A DNA stretch of 64,000 nt from Aquilaria yunnanensis (lineage: Eukaryota > Streptophyta > Magnoliopsida > Malvales > Thymelaeaceae), in contig CM077597.1 in NCBI GenBank assembly GCA_039654915.1, positions 57,936,001 through 58,000,000 on the forward strand. Reading direction: 5' to 3'. Below, in pieces: positions 35,029-45,565 of the stretch. Position 1 is the stretch's first letter, and each line of letters begins with the position of its first letter. The notes beneath the pieces are model-generated. The model was given only the letters and a program-made list of their open reading frames with translations, had not been told where the DNA came from and did no database searches. The translations under genes were made by a program, and so were the position numbers.

Positions 35029-37257
35029 TCACTGTTCCATTTCAGGTTCGATGTCTCCTTGTTGTTCTTGAATTACTTCAAGTTCTACTTTCCTCCCACT
35101 AGTTCCTTTAGAGATAAACTCTTTCTCCAAAAAGACACCAGTTCGAGCAACAAACACTTTTTGCTCAGAGGGATTGTAGAAATAGTAACCCTTTGTTTCT
35201 TTGGGATACCCAACAAAAAGACATTTTTGAGATTTAGGCCCTAGTTTGTTAGAGGATTGACATTTTACATAAGCGTCACAGCCCCAAATCTTCATAAAAG
35301 ACAAATTGGGATGCGTCCCACTCCATATCTCATATGGTGTCTTTTGAACCGATTTAGATGGAACTCGGTTTAGTGTAAAAGCGGCTGTTTCTAGAGCATG
35401 TCCCCAAAAGGAGTTTGGAAGGTCAGCTTGACTCATCATGGAGCGAACCATGTCTAACAGAGTTCGATTTCTCCTTTCAGAAACACCATTCCATTGAGGT
35501 GTACCTGGTGGAGTGAGTTGTGATATTATACCACACTCCTTCAGATAGTCAAGGAATTCTCGATCCAAGTACTCTCCACCTCGATCTGATCGAAGCACTT
35601 TGATACTCTTCCCGAGTTGATTCTCTACTTCATTCTTGAATTCTTTGAACTTTTCAAAGGATTCTGACTTGTGTCTCATAAGATACACATAGCCATATCT
35701 GCTGAAGTCATCAGTGAAAGTAATGAAGTATTGGGAACCTCCTCTAGCTTGTGTAGACATAGGGCCACATACATCACTATGTATGAGTCCTAGTAAGTCA
35801 TTAGCCCTTTCACTTTGCCCTGTGAATGGGGCTTTGGTCATCTTGCCCAACAAACATGACTCACATGTCTCATATGATTCAAAATCAAATGAGTCCAAGA
35901 GTCCATCCTTATGGAGCTTGGATATGCGCGTCTCATTTATATGGCCCAAGCGACAGTGCCAGAGATAGGTCAAGTTTGAATCATTTAATCTGACCTTCTT
36001 GGTATTCACATTATAGATTGGATCTTCAAGGTCTAGAACGTACAACCCATTGCTAAGTTGAGCACTACCATAAAAGATTTCATTCAAATAAATAGAACAA
36101 CATTTGTCCTTTATTATAAATGAAAAACCTTTCTTGTCCAAACAAGAAACAAAAATCAAATTTCTACTAATAGTAGGCACAAAGTAGCAGTTGTCTAATT
36201 CTAAAACTAATCCACTAGGTAAAGTGAGAACATAAGTCCCTACGGCTAAGGCAGCAACCCTTGCTCCATTTCCAACACGTCGGTCCACTTCACCTCGGGC
36301 CAATCTTCTACTTCTACTTAGATCCTGCACATCTGCACAAACGTGAGATCCATATCCAGTATCCAATACCCAAGATGAGGAAGTAGAAAAGTTAGCCTCT
36401 ATAACAAAAATACCTGAAGTGGAAGTCTTACTTCCCTTTTCCTTAGCAAGTTCTTCAAGATAGAGCTTACAGTTGCACTTCCAGTGTCCAGGTTGCTTAC
36501 AATGGAAGCACTCCCCTTCCTTTGCCACACCACCCTTTGGTTTCAGTGCAGCTGAAGAAGAACTAGCATTGGACTTTCCATTAGCTTTATCCTTCTTCTT
36601 GTTGGCTTTTCCCTTTCCCTTGCCCTTTTGAACCATCAAAATGGGCTTAGCCTTCTTAAGGTTTTGCTCAGCAGTTCTCAACATGTTGAGCAATTCAGGG
36701 AGGGACTTGTCAAGGTCGTTCATTTTATAGTTCATGACGAACTGACTGTAGCTTTCAGGCAACGATTGCAAGACTACATCGATAGCCAACTCTTTCTGAA
36801 GAGCGAATCCCAAATTCTCAAGATTCTCAATGTACCCAATCATCTTGAGCACATGAGGACCCACGGGACTTTCCTCAGACATCTTGCACTGAAACAATGC
36901 CTTAGAGGTCTCAAACCTCTCATGCCTAGCTTGCTCTTGGAAAAGCATTTTGAGATGTTCGATCATATCGAACGCCCCCATGTTCTCATGTTGCTTCTGA
37001 AGCTCAAATTCCATGGTAATAAGCATGAGGCATGCAACATCCAAAGCATCATCAGAATGCCTCTTGTGAGCATCCCTTTCAGCTCTTGGTACAGTGGCAG
37101 CAGGCTCATTCGGAATGGGCTGCTCTAGGACATATGCGTTTCTCTCTTGTTTGAGGACTATCCTCAAGTTTCGGTACCATTTGAGAAAGTTGGTCCCATT
37201 CAGTTTTTCCTTCTCAAGGATCGATCGCAACGAATGTGTCGATGTGTTTTGTGCCAT
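35029..37257 (-). CDS. Gag-protease-integrase part of copia G (ORF1)
   Basis: This open frame of 742 codons starts at an ATG at 37257 (MAQNTSTHSLRSILEKEKL). A gag domain, DUF4219/UBN2-like by general look (SILEKEKLNGTNFLKWYRNL), spans about residues 10-215. A Lys-rich linker and CCHC knuckle CFHCKQPGHWKCNC follow near 250. The protease motif LDTGYGSH is near 297, integrase HHCC (HCRLGHINE...CESCLLGK) about 430-475, and the DDE core from about 490 (DVCGPM, SDRGGEYL, NGVSERRNRTL). A FVGYPKETKGY motif precedes the end. It stops early because one extra base near 35032 moves the frame. Copies A and B read on at this point towards reverse transcriptase. Confidence 0.9.
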   Translation of the reverse strand: MAQNTSTHSLRSILEKEKLNGTNFLKWYRNLRIVLKQERNAYVLEQPIPNEPAATVPRAERDAHKRHSDDALDVACLMLITMEFELQKQHENMGAFDMIEHLKMLFQEQARHERFETSKALFQCKMSEESPVGPHVLKMIGYIENLENLGFALQKELAIDVVLQSLPESYSQFVMNYKMNDLDKSLPELLNMLRTAEQNLKKAKPILMVQKGKGKGKANKKKDKANGKSNASSSSAALKPKGGVAKEGECFHCKQPGHWKCNCKLYLEELAKEKGSKTSTSGIFVIEANFSTSSSWVLDTGYGSHVCADVQDLSRSRRLARGEVDRRVGNGARVAALAVGTYVLTLPSGLVLELDNCYFVPTISRNLIFVSCLDKKGFSFIIKDKCCSIYLNEIFYGSAQLSNGLYVLDLEDPIYNVNTKKVRLNDSNLTYLWHCRLGHINETRISKLHKDGLLDSFDFESYETCESCLLGKMTKAPFTGQSERANDLLGLIHSDVCGPMSTQARGGSQYFITFTDDFSRYGYVYLMRHKSESFEKFKEFKNEVENQLGKSIKVLRSDRGGEYLDREFLDYLKECGIISQLTPPGTPQWNGVSERRNRTLLDMVRSMMSQADLPNSFWGHALETAAFTLNRVPSKSVQKTPYEIWSGTHPNLSFMKIWGCDAYVKCQSSNKLGPKSQKCLFVGYPKETKGYYFYNPSEQKVFVARTGVFLEKEFISKGTSGRKVELEVIQEQQGDIEPEMEQ

Positions 37258-37823
37258 GGTTATCTACAACAGTAAATATGCAGTGTAAGAGTCATGTATT
37301 TTAATTCATTTAATAAGGACTTTTATTAAACGATACTCCCACTATTTTCCTCAAAATAATAACCCTCGATATTATTTCGGAACACCTCGGCGCTAAGGTA
37401 TTCTAGTGGGCCAAGATCCATATTTGACCACAACCTGAGTCAGCTTTGGCTTTTCTCTCAAGTTACAGCTATTTAGGTAGGCAACTCCTTGCCAATTGCA
37501 TCTTATGCAACTCTTGGATAGTTGGGCGAACAACACTTGTCCAAGCTCATCTCATGAACTTAAGCCCAACTCTATGCCTCGAAGTCCCTAATCCTATTAG
37601 GGTGACTTAGTTAAGTCGAACACAAAGTTAGCAGTTTGGATATCACTATTATCCCATCGCGCCTTACCAAGATGAACATAGGTGCTTTGCTTTGACAAAC
37701 CCACCTAATGTTGATCAAAGTCTTGACGAGTGCCAACATTTGGAAGGCATCACATTTAATGACTTAATATTTGTTTGAGGGATTTTATCTTTTGATCTCA
37801 CCAATTTGTTATCTCCGGTTGTT

Positions 37824-38075
37824 TTATACATGCATCACATACAAATATAAAACATGCATCTCATGCTTACAAGAAATAAACGTGACATGGTTATAGCCCA
37901 AACTATGCGATATTCTCAAGCCAATGAGAATATCATAAAAGCCTAAGAAAAGAAAAGAGTCTTCACAAGCTCCTTCTCTTCCTTTCTTGGCTGCCCTTTT
38001 GTTGTCACCTCCTTGGCCATACCTCCTTGCATGATCCTTGGACATACCACCTTGGATGAGCCCATAATACACCAT
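37824..38075 (-). CDS. Small leader ORF of copia G, hypothetical
   Basis: An ATG-initiated frame of 83 codons (MVYYGLIQGGMSKDH...) lies upstream of gag. Versions occur in copy A (49974-50183, 69 codons) and copy B (56832-57017, 61 codons), sharing KKGREGACEDPFLFLGFYD and ISHSLGYNHVTF. B has lost 25 bases but gained one, so its frame is kept. No domain is recognised. Most differences among copies change the amino acid, which argues against a conserved protein. It may only be an upstream ORF that affects gag translation, or chance. Confidence 0.25.
   Translation of the reverse strand: MVYYGLIQGGMSKDHARRYGQGGDNKRAAKKGREGACEDSFLFLGFYDILIGLRISHSLGYNHVTFISCKHEMHVLYLYVMHV
37909..37934. repeat. Hairpin in copia G leader
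   Basis: GATATTCTCA and its exact complement TGAGAATATC are separated by six bases. The same stem is present in copy A near 50018-50043 and, with one mismatch, in copy B near 56874-56899. Confidence 0.8.
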
Positions 38076-38309
38076 TACATCAATAATAGAAACCTCGAGT
38101 TACATTCGAGGGGAGTAAGGTGAGAAGAGAATGTACAATGAGAGTGATAAGAAAAGGCACGACTTGCAGGCCGTATTTACAAGTACAACCAATCAAGGGC
38201 TATAACCATGCACCATGCTTCAAACACCAATCAGCATATCATGTCAAATCTCATTCAACAAAGATGCATGCCAATTTTCGCGTGTTGATTAACCAGGTTT
38301 TCTTTATGT

Positions 38310-38430
38310 GGCGCTCCGCATACGGCGGTCCCGCTGGCCGGTCAGCGGGCGGTGGTTCCGCTGACCGGTCAGCGGACGGGGTCAAGGAGAACCGCCCTTG
38401 CGGGGGGCGTGGGGGGCAGCGCCCCCCGGC
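38310..38430. repeat. GC-rich palindrome and hairpin cluster in copia G leader
   Basis: It includes the perfect 18-bp palindrome CCGCTGACCGGTCAGCGG at 38358-38375, an overlapping half-copy just before it (GGCCGGTCAGCGG), and a stem GGGGGGC/GCCCCCC with three-base loop at 38411-38427. The local base composition is strikingly GC-rich against an AT-rich element. Decayed versions lie at about 50440-50560 (copy A) and 57250-57288 (copy B). Confidence 0.9.
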
Positions 38431-38795
38431 GCAAAAAATTGTCTTAGAATTGCTTAGCCCGAAATCTTCTATTTCGAGAAAGTAGGCACCCGAGACTCCT
38501 CCATTCGAGCAACCAAAATACCTTACTTTCGGTGCCCGAACAGGCCGAATCCGAACAAACCTAGGGTTTTTGCAACTATTGCAAAAATCCTAATCCATAT
38601 AGGTATCTCATACCTATCAATTTCGGGTTAATCTCATTAACCAATTTTTGTCGTTTCTTCATATATCTCATATGTTCATTACGAATTCCGGTTTCATGCA
38701 TCATGAATCAATCTAATTAATCATGGCCGAAAACCAATCGAAGACATAGCATCATGCGATTCAACACTCAATCCCGATTTAGGGTTTCACCAGTA

Positions 38796-38807
38796 GCTCT
38801 GATACCA
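38796..38807 (-). promoter_or_regulatory. Primer-binding site of copia G
   Basis: The minus strand reads TGGTATCAGAGC, one base from the LTR edge at 38809. It is the initiator-Met tRNA type. Confidence 0.95.
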
Positions 38808-38808
38808 C

Positions 38809-40224
38809 TGTTGGGTTTTGGGAGCCAAACAGCGCAGGGGAATTTAACCGAAACCCTCCAGGATCCAAGTGAAACGGGGTAAACCGGGTGTTCGAAAATT
38901 TCATACCTAATTTTCGGTTGAGATCTCTCACTCAACTGTAGAGTCGAATCACAAAACCTGAACAGTTGACGTGTTCAGGCTCTCTATGGTATCCACACGA
39001 GCCTCTCGGGATCACCACGCTTCCACCACGTCCCGGTAGATGCGTTTCTCTTGCGCTCGCAGTGCTAGCTTGCGTCCTCCAAGGATATGCAAGAGAAGAG
39101 TGTGGCTGTCCTTTTGGGAGGCTAGGGCAAGGAGACCTACGAATTTCTCACTTAAAAGTTGTATTTATAGTGAGACTCAACTTCCAGGCCTAATGGGTTT
39201 CAAAGCCCTAATCCAATTAGGATTTAATTTTGGGCTTAATAATGGCTCAACTCCTTGGCCCATTATTAATACAAAATTAAAGTGAAACCATAACCCAAAT
39301 AATTAGCTCATGCACTCTAATGATCCAAATAGCTCTATGTGTGTGACCCAATAGGCTCTTGCCATGTTGGTAATGATCATAAATCACATTTATGATCATA
39401 AGCAATGAGCCGTGTCTAGCAACACATCATTGCTACCCAAGTGACAAGATTGTCGGTGAATCGACTAAACCTTTATGATCATCACCGATATATGCCATTG
39501 TCCCTTTGTCCAAGATATCAAGACTAAGCACGAGACATGGAATGTGTCACTCTCGTATAGTCCAATCTTTGGTTTCTTGATTACCGAGTAGACCAACTTA
39601 AACTGACGACATTGATATCATATATCAACTCATCGGAGCATGGCCATGCATTTTCTAAGTCTCACTCTATCAAGGGGCCCAAAGATATCACTCCCGTTAC
39701 ATAGGAGGGACAAATCCCATCTTGATCATACAAATCCCTCTGCATGATATGTGACATACCCAATGACCTCCTTCAAGTTCACTCAGTTACGAGCAACAAA
39801 GGAAAGTATCAAAGTATGTGACTCACATGTAGGGAACCTTGCTGATCTTAGGTCGAAGGACTACATATACCATGATCACTATGAGAATCACTTATGACAC
39901 TCATATAACGATCCATGAAGTGTTCTCATGGTGGGTCGGTCCAGTACACAAGTTCTCCAACTTGTACCCATATGTAGACTACATATCTCATATTAGTCTC
40001 CACATATGCTAGTCATTATGTATTATTGCAACCTGCTCCACAATAATACTAGACTAGGGATGTTTAAGAATATCATTATTCTAGGGTTACAGTTATGCTT
40101 ATTACGTTACGCAGAAACAAAACAACAAACATAATTGCTGGATTAATGCCTCAATAAAATATCATGACTCAATTTGCAAAAATACAATCATCTCATGATT
40201 GGCTTTTTGGGCACAACACTAACA
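38809..40224 (-). mobile_element. 5' LTR of copia G (1416 bp)
   Basis: Same length and ends as the 3' LTR. It drives leftward transcription from the TATA box at 39162-39169. Confidence 0.95.
39162..39169 (-). promoter_or_regulatory. TATA box of copia G 5' LTR
   Basis: The minus strand reads TATAAATA in the context CTCACTATAAATACAACT. It is conserved in the other full-length copia LTRs of the window (for example 32229, and near 45917 and 51208). Confidence 0.7.
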
Positions 40225-41294
40225 ATGGCAGCCCTCCTCAAGCTAATGCTTGGTATTATGAGGATTTTAAAAGTAGTTAGTACTAAATTTGGGCTCTAGA
40301 AACCCTTATTTCACTGCCATCTTTATGCATTTCACACTAGGTCACAAAACCTTCAATAAGTGCACTCCGCTCACTAACCTTGGTTCATCAAGCTTATGAC
40401 TCTCTTCCAAGCTTAGCCCTAGCTCCATGGTTTCTTAAAAATATAGAAAACAACCCATGGTAGCAAGAGAACCCTTACCTTTATAGGTAAGCTGAAATTG
40501 GAGCTTGATCCTAGGTGCACTCAAGCAATAGCACCAAATAGCTTCCAATTGTGCTTCCTTGACTTCAATTGCAAGTAGTTTTGAGTTTGAAGGTATGGTG
40601 GCTATGGAGGAAGTGTGGTTGTGTTCTTGGGCTGGAGGAGGACGAAAATGAGAGGGATATAAGTGATTTGGCCACTTAAATGGCCTTAAATGAGCTTAAG
40701 GGCACAAAACACACTTAACAAGCTTAACCTTGCTTTATGTCATTTTCCTTCTCACTAATTACTATTTCTTTGTCTTAAAATCATTGGTACACATGTGCCC
40801 AACATTTTTTACTATTTATCAAGTTTTTGCCACCTCCCCCATGGTGGGATAACCCCACAATTCCACCCTTAGACTTAAGTCAAAAGCTTGAACACCTTAA
40901 GGTTTACACTAAGACATTTAGGTCCTTAATGCCTATAGTGTTTCCTTTGTGCAAACTTGTCTTCCATGAGCAATTTGGTCCTCCAATAGCACTTTCATAC
41001 CATTCATATCCTTCCCATAACTCTCCAAGTCTCTTTCCTGAGAGTTTTGCAATTGGGTACCCGAATTTCCAAAATGTTACAAAAAAGTCCATAGGTTGCT
41101 TGACAAACAAGCAATCCTTAAGGATTTTCTTGGGGGTCAAGTTACTAACTTGGAACTTGGAACAATTTTAAGGAGGTGTTGATCATGCCTTTTAACCCCC
41201 ACACTTGAATCACTATGGTGAGAATTACACAATATAATGGATTTTAGCCATTATGACACACTTGTAATTCTCCCATTTTTGTGAGGTGGTAACA

Positions 41295-41561
41295 GTTGTT
41301 GACCTCACACTTATTTTCTTCACCTCTAGCCTTCAACATCTCAGTATACTTTTTGCTTAACAGATCAACTACTACACTAGCTTTGCTTGATGTGTACTCA
41401 ATGGTATAATCAATGTCCTTAAGATATTCCAGCCACCTCCTTCGTGTCATTCAAGTCTTTCTGTATGAGAGGTACTTCAAGCTTTTCTGATGAATAAAGA
41501 ATTAAAACTTGTTTCTCAGCAAATAATGCCTCCATTGGTTAAGAGCAAAGGCCACAACTGC
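41295..41561 (-). pseudogene. RNase H remnant of gypsy D
   Basis: The minus strand encodes, in broken frames, an ALNQW-like motif, LKYL-like remains, then TRRRWLEYLKDIDYTIEYTSSKASVVVDLLSKKY, matching the end of a gypsy RNase H (compare [14 protein letters not shown] and [10 protein letters not shown] of the Tekay copies). It is cut on the left by solo LTR E1 and on the right by copia LTR C. Confidence 0.8.
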
Positions 41562-42456
41562 TGTAGGGTTTTAGAAGCCAAACAAGTGTAGCATAAAGTA
41601 ACCAAAACCCTCCAGGATCCAAGTAAAATGAAGTAAACTGGGTGTTGAAAATTTTTACCTAGTTGGCGGAGATCTTTCACCCAATTATTGAGCCAAATCA
41701 TAAAGACTTGAACAGTTGACATGTTCAAAATCTCTATAGTATCCACATGAACCTCTCGAATCACCACTCCTCCACCACATCCCAGCAGATGCATTCCTCT
41801 TGCACCCGCAGTGCTAGCTAGCTTAGGAAAGGCAAGAGAAAAGTGTGGTTGGAACAGTTCAGAACCCTTCTGATTTTGTCCTTCTTGGGAGGCTAGGGTT
41901 AGGGTATGAAAATTCTTACTATATGATGTATATATAGTGAGACTTAACTCCCAAGCCTAATGGGTTTCAAAACCCTAATCCAATTAGGTTTAATTTTGGG
42001 CTTAACAATGGCTCAAACCTTGAGCCAATTATTAATCCGAAATTATTTTGAAACCAAAATCAAAAAACTTAGCCCATGCACTCAAATAATCCAATTGGCT
42101 CTAAGTGCGTGACAGTATAGGCTCATACCACATTGGCAATAATTGTAAATCACATTTATGATAAAAAAATATCAGCGATGTCTAGCAACACATCATTGCC
42201 ACCCAAGTGACAAGATTTTCAATGATTCGACTGAACCACTATGATCATTTTCATATATGTCATTGTCTCTTTGTCCAAAATATAAGTACTAAGCGCGATA
42301 CATGGAATCTGTCACTTTCATATGGCTCAATCTATGGTTTCTTGATTCCCGAGCAGACTAACTTAAACAGATGACATTGATAACGTATATCAACTCATTG
42401 GAGCATGGCCACGCATTTTCAAAGTCTCACTCTCTCAAGGGGGCCAAAGATATCAC
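41562..42456 (-). mobile_element. Copia LTR C, first part (divergent)
   Basis: It begins TGTAGGGTTTTAGAAGCC and follows the copia LTR consensus for about 895 bases with many changes, so it is older than A, B and G. It is split at GATATCAC by element A and resumes at 63134. Confidence 0.85.
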
Positions 42457-43986
42457 TGTTGGGTTTTGGGAGCCAAACAGCGTAGCAAAATTTAACCGAA
42501 ACCCTCCGGGATCCAACTGAAACGGGGTAAACCGGGTGTTTGAAAATTTTCATACCTAATTTTCAGTTGAGATCTCTCACTCAATTGTAGAGTCGAATCA
42601 CAAAACCTGAACAGTTGACATGTTCAAGCTCTCTAGGGTATCCACACGAGCCTCTCGGGATCAACACGCTTCCACAACGTCCCGACAGATGCGTTTCTCT
42701 TATGCTGGCAGTGCTAGCTTGCATCCTCCAAGGAATTGCAAGAGAAGAGTGAGGACACGAGCCTCTCGGGATCACCACGCTTCCACAACGTCCCGATAGA
42801 TGCATTTTTCTTACGCTCGCAGTGCTAGCTTGCGTCCTCCAAGGAATTGCAAGAGAAGAGTGCGGCTGTCCTTGTTGGGAGGCTAGGGAAAGGAGACCGA
42901 TGAATTTCTCACTAAAAGTTGTATTTATAGTGAGACCCAAGTTCCAGGCCTAATGGGTTTCAAAGCCCTAATCCAATTAGGCTTTAATTTTGGGTTTAAT
43001 AATGGCTCAACTATTCGGCCATTATTAATACGAAATTATTATGAACCCAAAACCCAAATTATTAGCCCAAGCACTTTAATGATCCAAATAGCTCTATGTG
43101 TGCGACCCAATAGGCTCTTACCGCGTTGGCAATGATCATAAATCACATTTATGATCATAAGCAATGAGCGGTGTCTAGCAACACATCATTGCTACCTAAG
43201 TGACAAGATTGTCGATGATTCGACTAAACCTTTATGATCATCACCGATATATGCCATTGTCCCTTTGTCCAAGATATCAAGACTAAGTACGAGACATGGA
43301 ATGCGTCATTCCCAGATAGCCCAATCTTTGGTTTCTTGATTACTGAGTAGACCAACTTAAACTGATGACATTGATATCGTATATCAACTCACCCGAGAAT
43401 GGCCATGCATTTTTCTAAGTCTTACTATCTCAAGGGGCCCGAAGATATAACTCCCGTTACATAGGAGGGACAAATCCCATCTTGATCATACAAATCCCTC
43501 CGCATGATATGTGACATACCCAATGACCTCCTTCAAGTTCACTTAGTTGCGAGGAACAAAGGAAAGTATCAAAGTGTGTGACTCACTTGTAAGGAACCTT
43601 GATGATCTTAGGTCGAAGGACTATATATACCATGATCACTATGAGAATGACTTATGACACTCATATAACAATCCATGTAGTGTTCTCATGGTGGGTCGGT
43701 CCAGTACACAAGTTCTCCAACTTGTACCCATATGTAGACTACATATCTCATATTAGTCTCCACATGTGCTAGTTGTTATGTATTATTACAACCCGCTCCA
43801 CAATAATACTAGACCATGGACATTTGAGAATATCATTATTCTAGGGTTACAATTATGTTTATTACATTACGCAGAAACATAACAACAAACATAATTGTTG
43901 GATTAATGCCTTAATAAAATATCATGACTCAATGTGCAAAAAATACAATCATCTCATGATTGGCTTTCTTGGACACAACACTAACA
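42457..43986 (-). mobile_element. 3' LTR of copia A (1530 bp, with internal duplication)
   Basis: It has full copia LTR ends. It is about 114 bases longer than the 1416-bp copies because a segment of about 111 bases is repeated in tandem (starts near 42644 and 42755). Confidence 0.9.
42644..42865. repeat. Tandem duplication of about 111 bp inside the A 3' LTR
   Basis: ACACGAGCCTCTCGGGATC begins at 42644 and again at 42755, followed both times by the CACGCTTCCACAACGTCCCGA run and the AAGGAATTGCAAGAGAAGAG run. Other copies of the LTR have it once. The two units differ at several bases. Confidence 0.85.
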
Positions 43987-45565
43987 ATCTCCCACTTGCA
44001 CTAAAAGCCAATCATCCATGTATCTAATACTGATGGACCTAGAATGGCTATCATGCTTCTGCTGCGTAAGGGGCTTTGTCAGCGGATCAGCAATGTTGCT
44101 GTCTGTCGAAGTCCTGCATATCCTTACATCACCCCTCTCGATGATCTCCCTGATGAGATGATAGCGTCGAAGTATGTGTTTGGATCGCTAGTGAGATCGA
44201 GGTTCCTTAGCCTATACGATTGCTCCATTGTTGTCACAACAAAGCTCTATCAGGTCGGCAATGCTTGGAAGCACTCCAAGTTCAGTGATGAACTTCTTGA
44301 TCCAAACTGCCTCATTCGCAAGATCAGAGTCGGCAATGTACTGAGATTCTGTTGCAGAGTCAGCTACTGTCTCTTGCTTTGAACTCTTCCTGCTCACGGC
44401 ACCACCACCAATACAAAACACATAACCAGATTGTGATCTAAAATCATCCATATCGGATTGGATGCTTGCATCGGTGTAACCACTTACAACAAGCTCTTCT
44501 TTACCTCCAAAGACAAAGAATGCATCCTTAGTCTTTCGTAAGTACTTAAGGATGTTCTTAACAGCTGTCCAGTGACTATCACCAGGGTTTGATTGGTACC
44601 TACTTATCAAGCTCAAAGCATATGAGACATCGGGGCAAGTACATATCATGGCATACATGATAGATCCAATTGCTGAGGCATATGGAATCTTACTCACGCG
44701 CTCTTTCTCCTCGGGTGTAATCGGACACTGAGATCTAGAAAGAGTTATACCATGTGACATGGGGAAGAATCCTTTCCTGGAATCTTGCTTGCTAAACCTC
44801 TTTAGCACGTTGCCAATTTATGTACTTTGACTTAGGCCAAGAAGCTTTCTAGATCTATCTCTATAGATCCTGATGCCTAAGACATAGGCTGCTTCACCCA
44901 AGTCATTCATAGCAAAACACTTCCTTAGCCAAGTCTTCATAGACTATAGCTCAGGAATCTCATTCCTGAAGAGTAGTATGTCATCTACATACAACACCAA
45001 GAAGACAATAGCGCTCCCACTAACCTTCTTGTAGACACAAGGTTCATCTTCATTTTTTATAAAACCAAACTCTTTGATTGCTTCATCAAAATGAAGATTC
45101 CAACTTCAAGAAGCTTGCTTCAGTCCATAAATGGACCTTTGCAACTTGCACACTTGGCATTCTCAGTAGTGACCAAACCCTCATGTTGTGTCATGTACAC
45201 ATCTTCAAGTAGTTTTCCATTTAGGAGTGTAGTATTGACATCCATTTTGCCATATCTCATAATCATAGTGTGGAGCAATAGCGAACAAAATTCGGATGGA
45301 TTTAAGCATAGCAACTGGTGAAAAAGTTTCATCATAGTCAACACCATGAATTTGCTTGAAACCTTTTGCAACCAATCGTCCCTTAAAGGTAATCACATTA
45401 CCATCCATGTCAGTTTTCTTCTTGAAAACCCATTTGCACCCTATGGGTTTTATCCCTTTAGGTGGGTCAACCAAAGTCCATACTTGGTTTTCATACATGG
45501 ATTCCATCTCGGATTTCATGGACACTAGCCACTTCTCAGAGTCAGGCCCCGTCATAGCTTGTTGG
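43987..45565 (-). pseudogene. Pol (reverse transcriptase/RNase H) of copia A, broken, 3' part
   Basis: Read leftwards from the solo-LTR insertion: reverse transcriptase start at 45585-45205 (QVWTLVDPPKGIKPIGCKWVFKKK), a shifted middle part, and RNase H at 44808-44212 (GYTDASIQSDMDDFRSQSGY, ADSATESQYIADSD). There are several stops and shifts, and one active-site region lies in a shifted frame. It is non-functional. Confidence 0.88.

Larger units (their letters stand above)
37258..38795 (-). other. Structured 5' leader of copia G RNA
   Basis: The 1.5-kb region between PBS and gag start has no domain-bearing gene. It contains a short frame (37824-38075), a perfect stem with 10-bp arms at 37909-37918 and 37925-37934, and a GC-rich palindrome and hairpin cluster at about 38310-38430. 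Related leaders exist in copies A (49380-50855) and B (56224-57286). Confidence 0.7.
31875..40224 (-). mobile_element. Ty1/copia element G, complete, 8350 bp
   Basis: It has two 1416-bp LTRs (31875-33290 and 38809-40224), PBS next to the right LTR, PPT next to the left LTR, and a gag-pol region on the minus strand. The flanks are ATGGC at 31870-31874 and 40225-40229, a perfect 5-bp duplication, and E1 LTR sequence resumes on each side. By eye the LTRs differ at about twenty positions with no length change, so the insertion is fairly recent but clearly older than the Tekay array. The copia lineage was not resolved. Confidence 0.95.
27926..41294 (-). mobile_element. Solo LTR E1 (E type), interrupted twice
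   Basis: E-type LTR with complete ends (TGTTACCC at 27926, GGTAACA at 41294), made of three pieces: 27926-28118, 30638-31874 and 40230-41294, total about 2495 bp against 2484 for the LTR at 2706. E2 and copia G are inserted in it. There is no internal region, so it is solo. The flanking bases are GTCAT (left) and GTTGT (right). They differ by two transitions, so they may be a decayed duplication. E1 splits the pol gene of gypsy D. Confidence 0.85.

Noticed and set aside
36628..37128. 166-codon plus-strand frame opposite copia G gag, with a similar frame at 55594-56094 opposite B gag
   Set aside because: It is antisense to a well-supported gag gene, has no domain, and is shared only because the gag DNA is shared.
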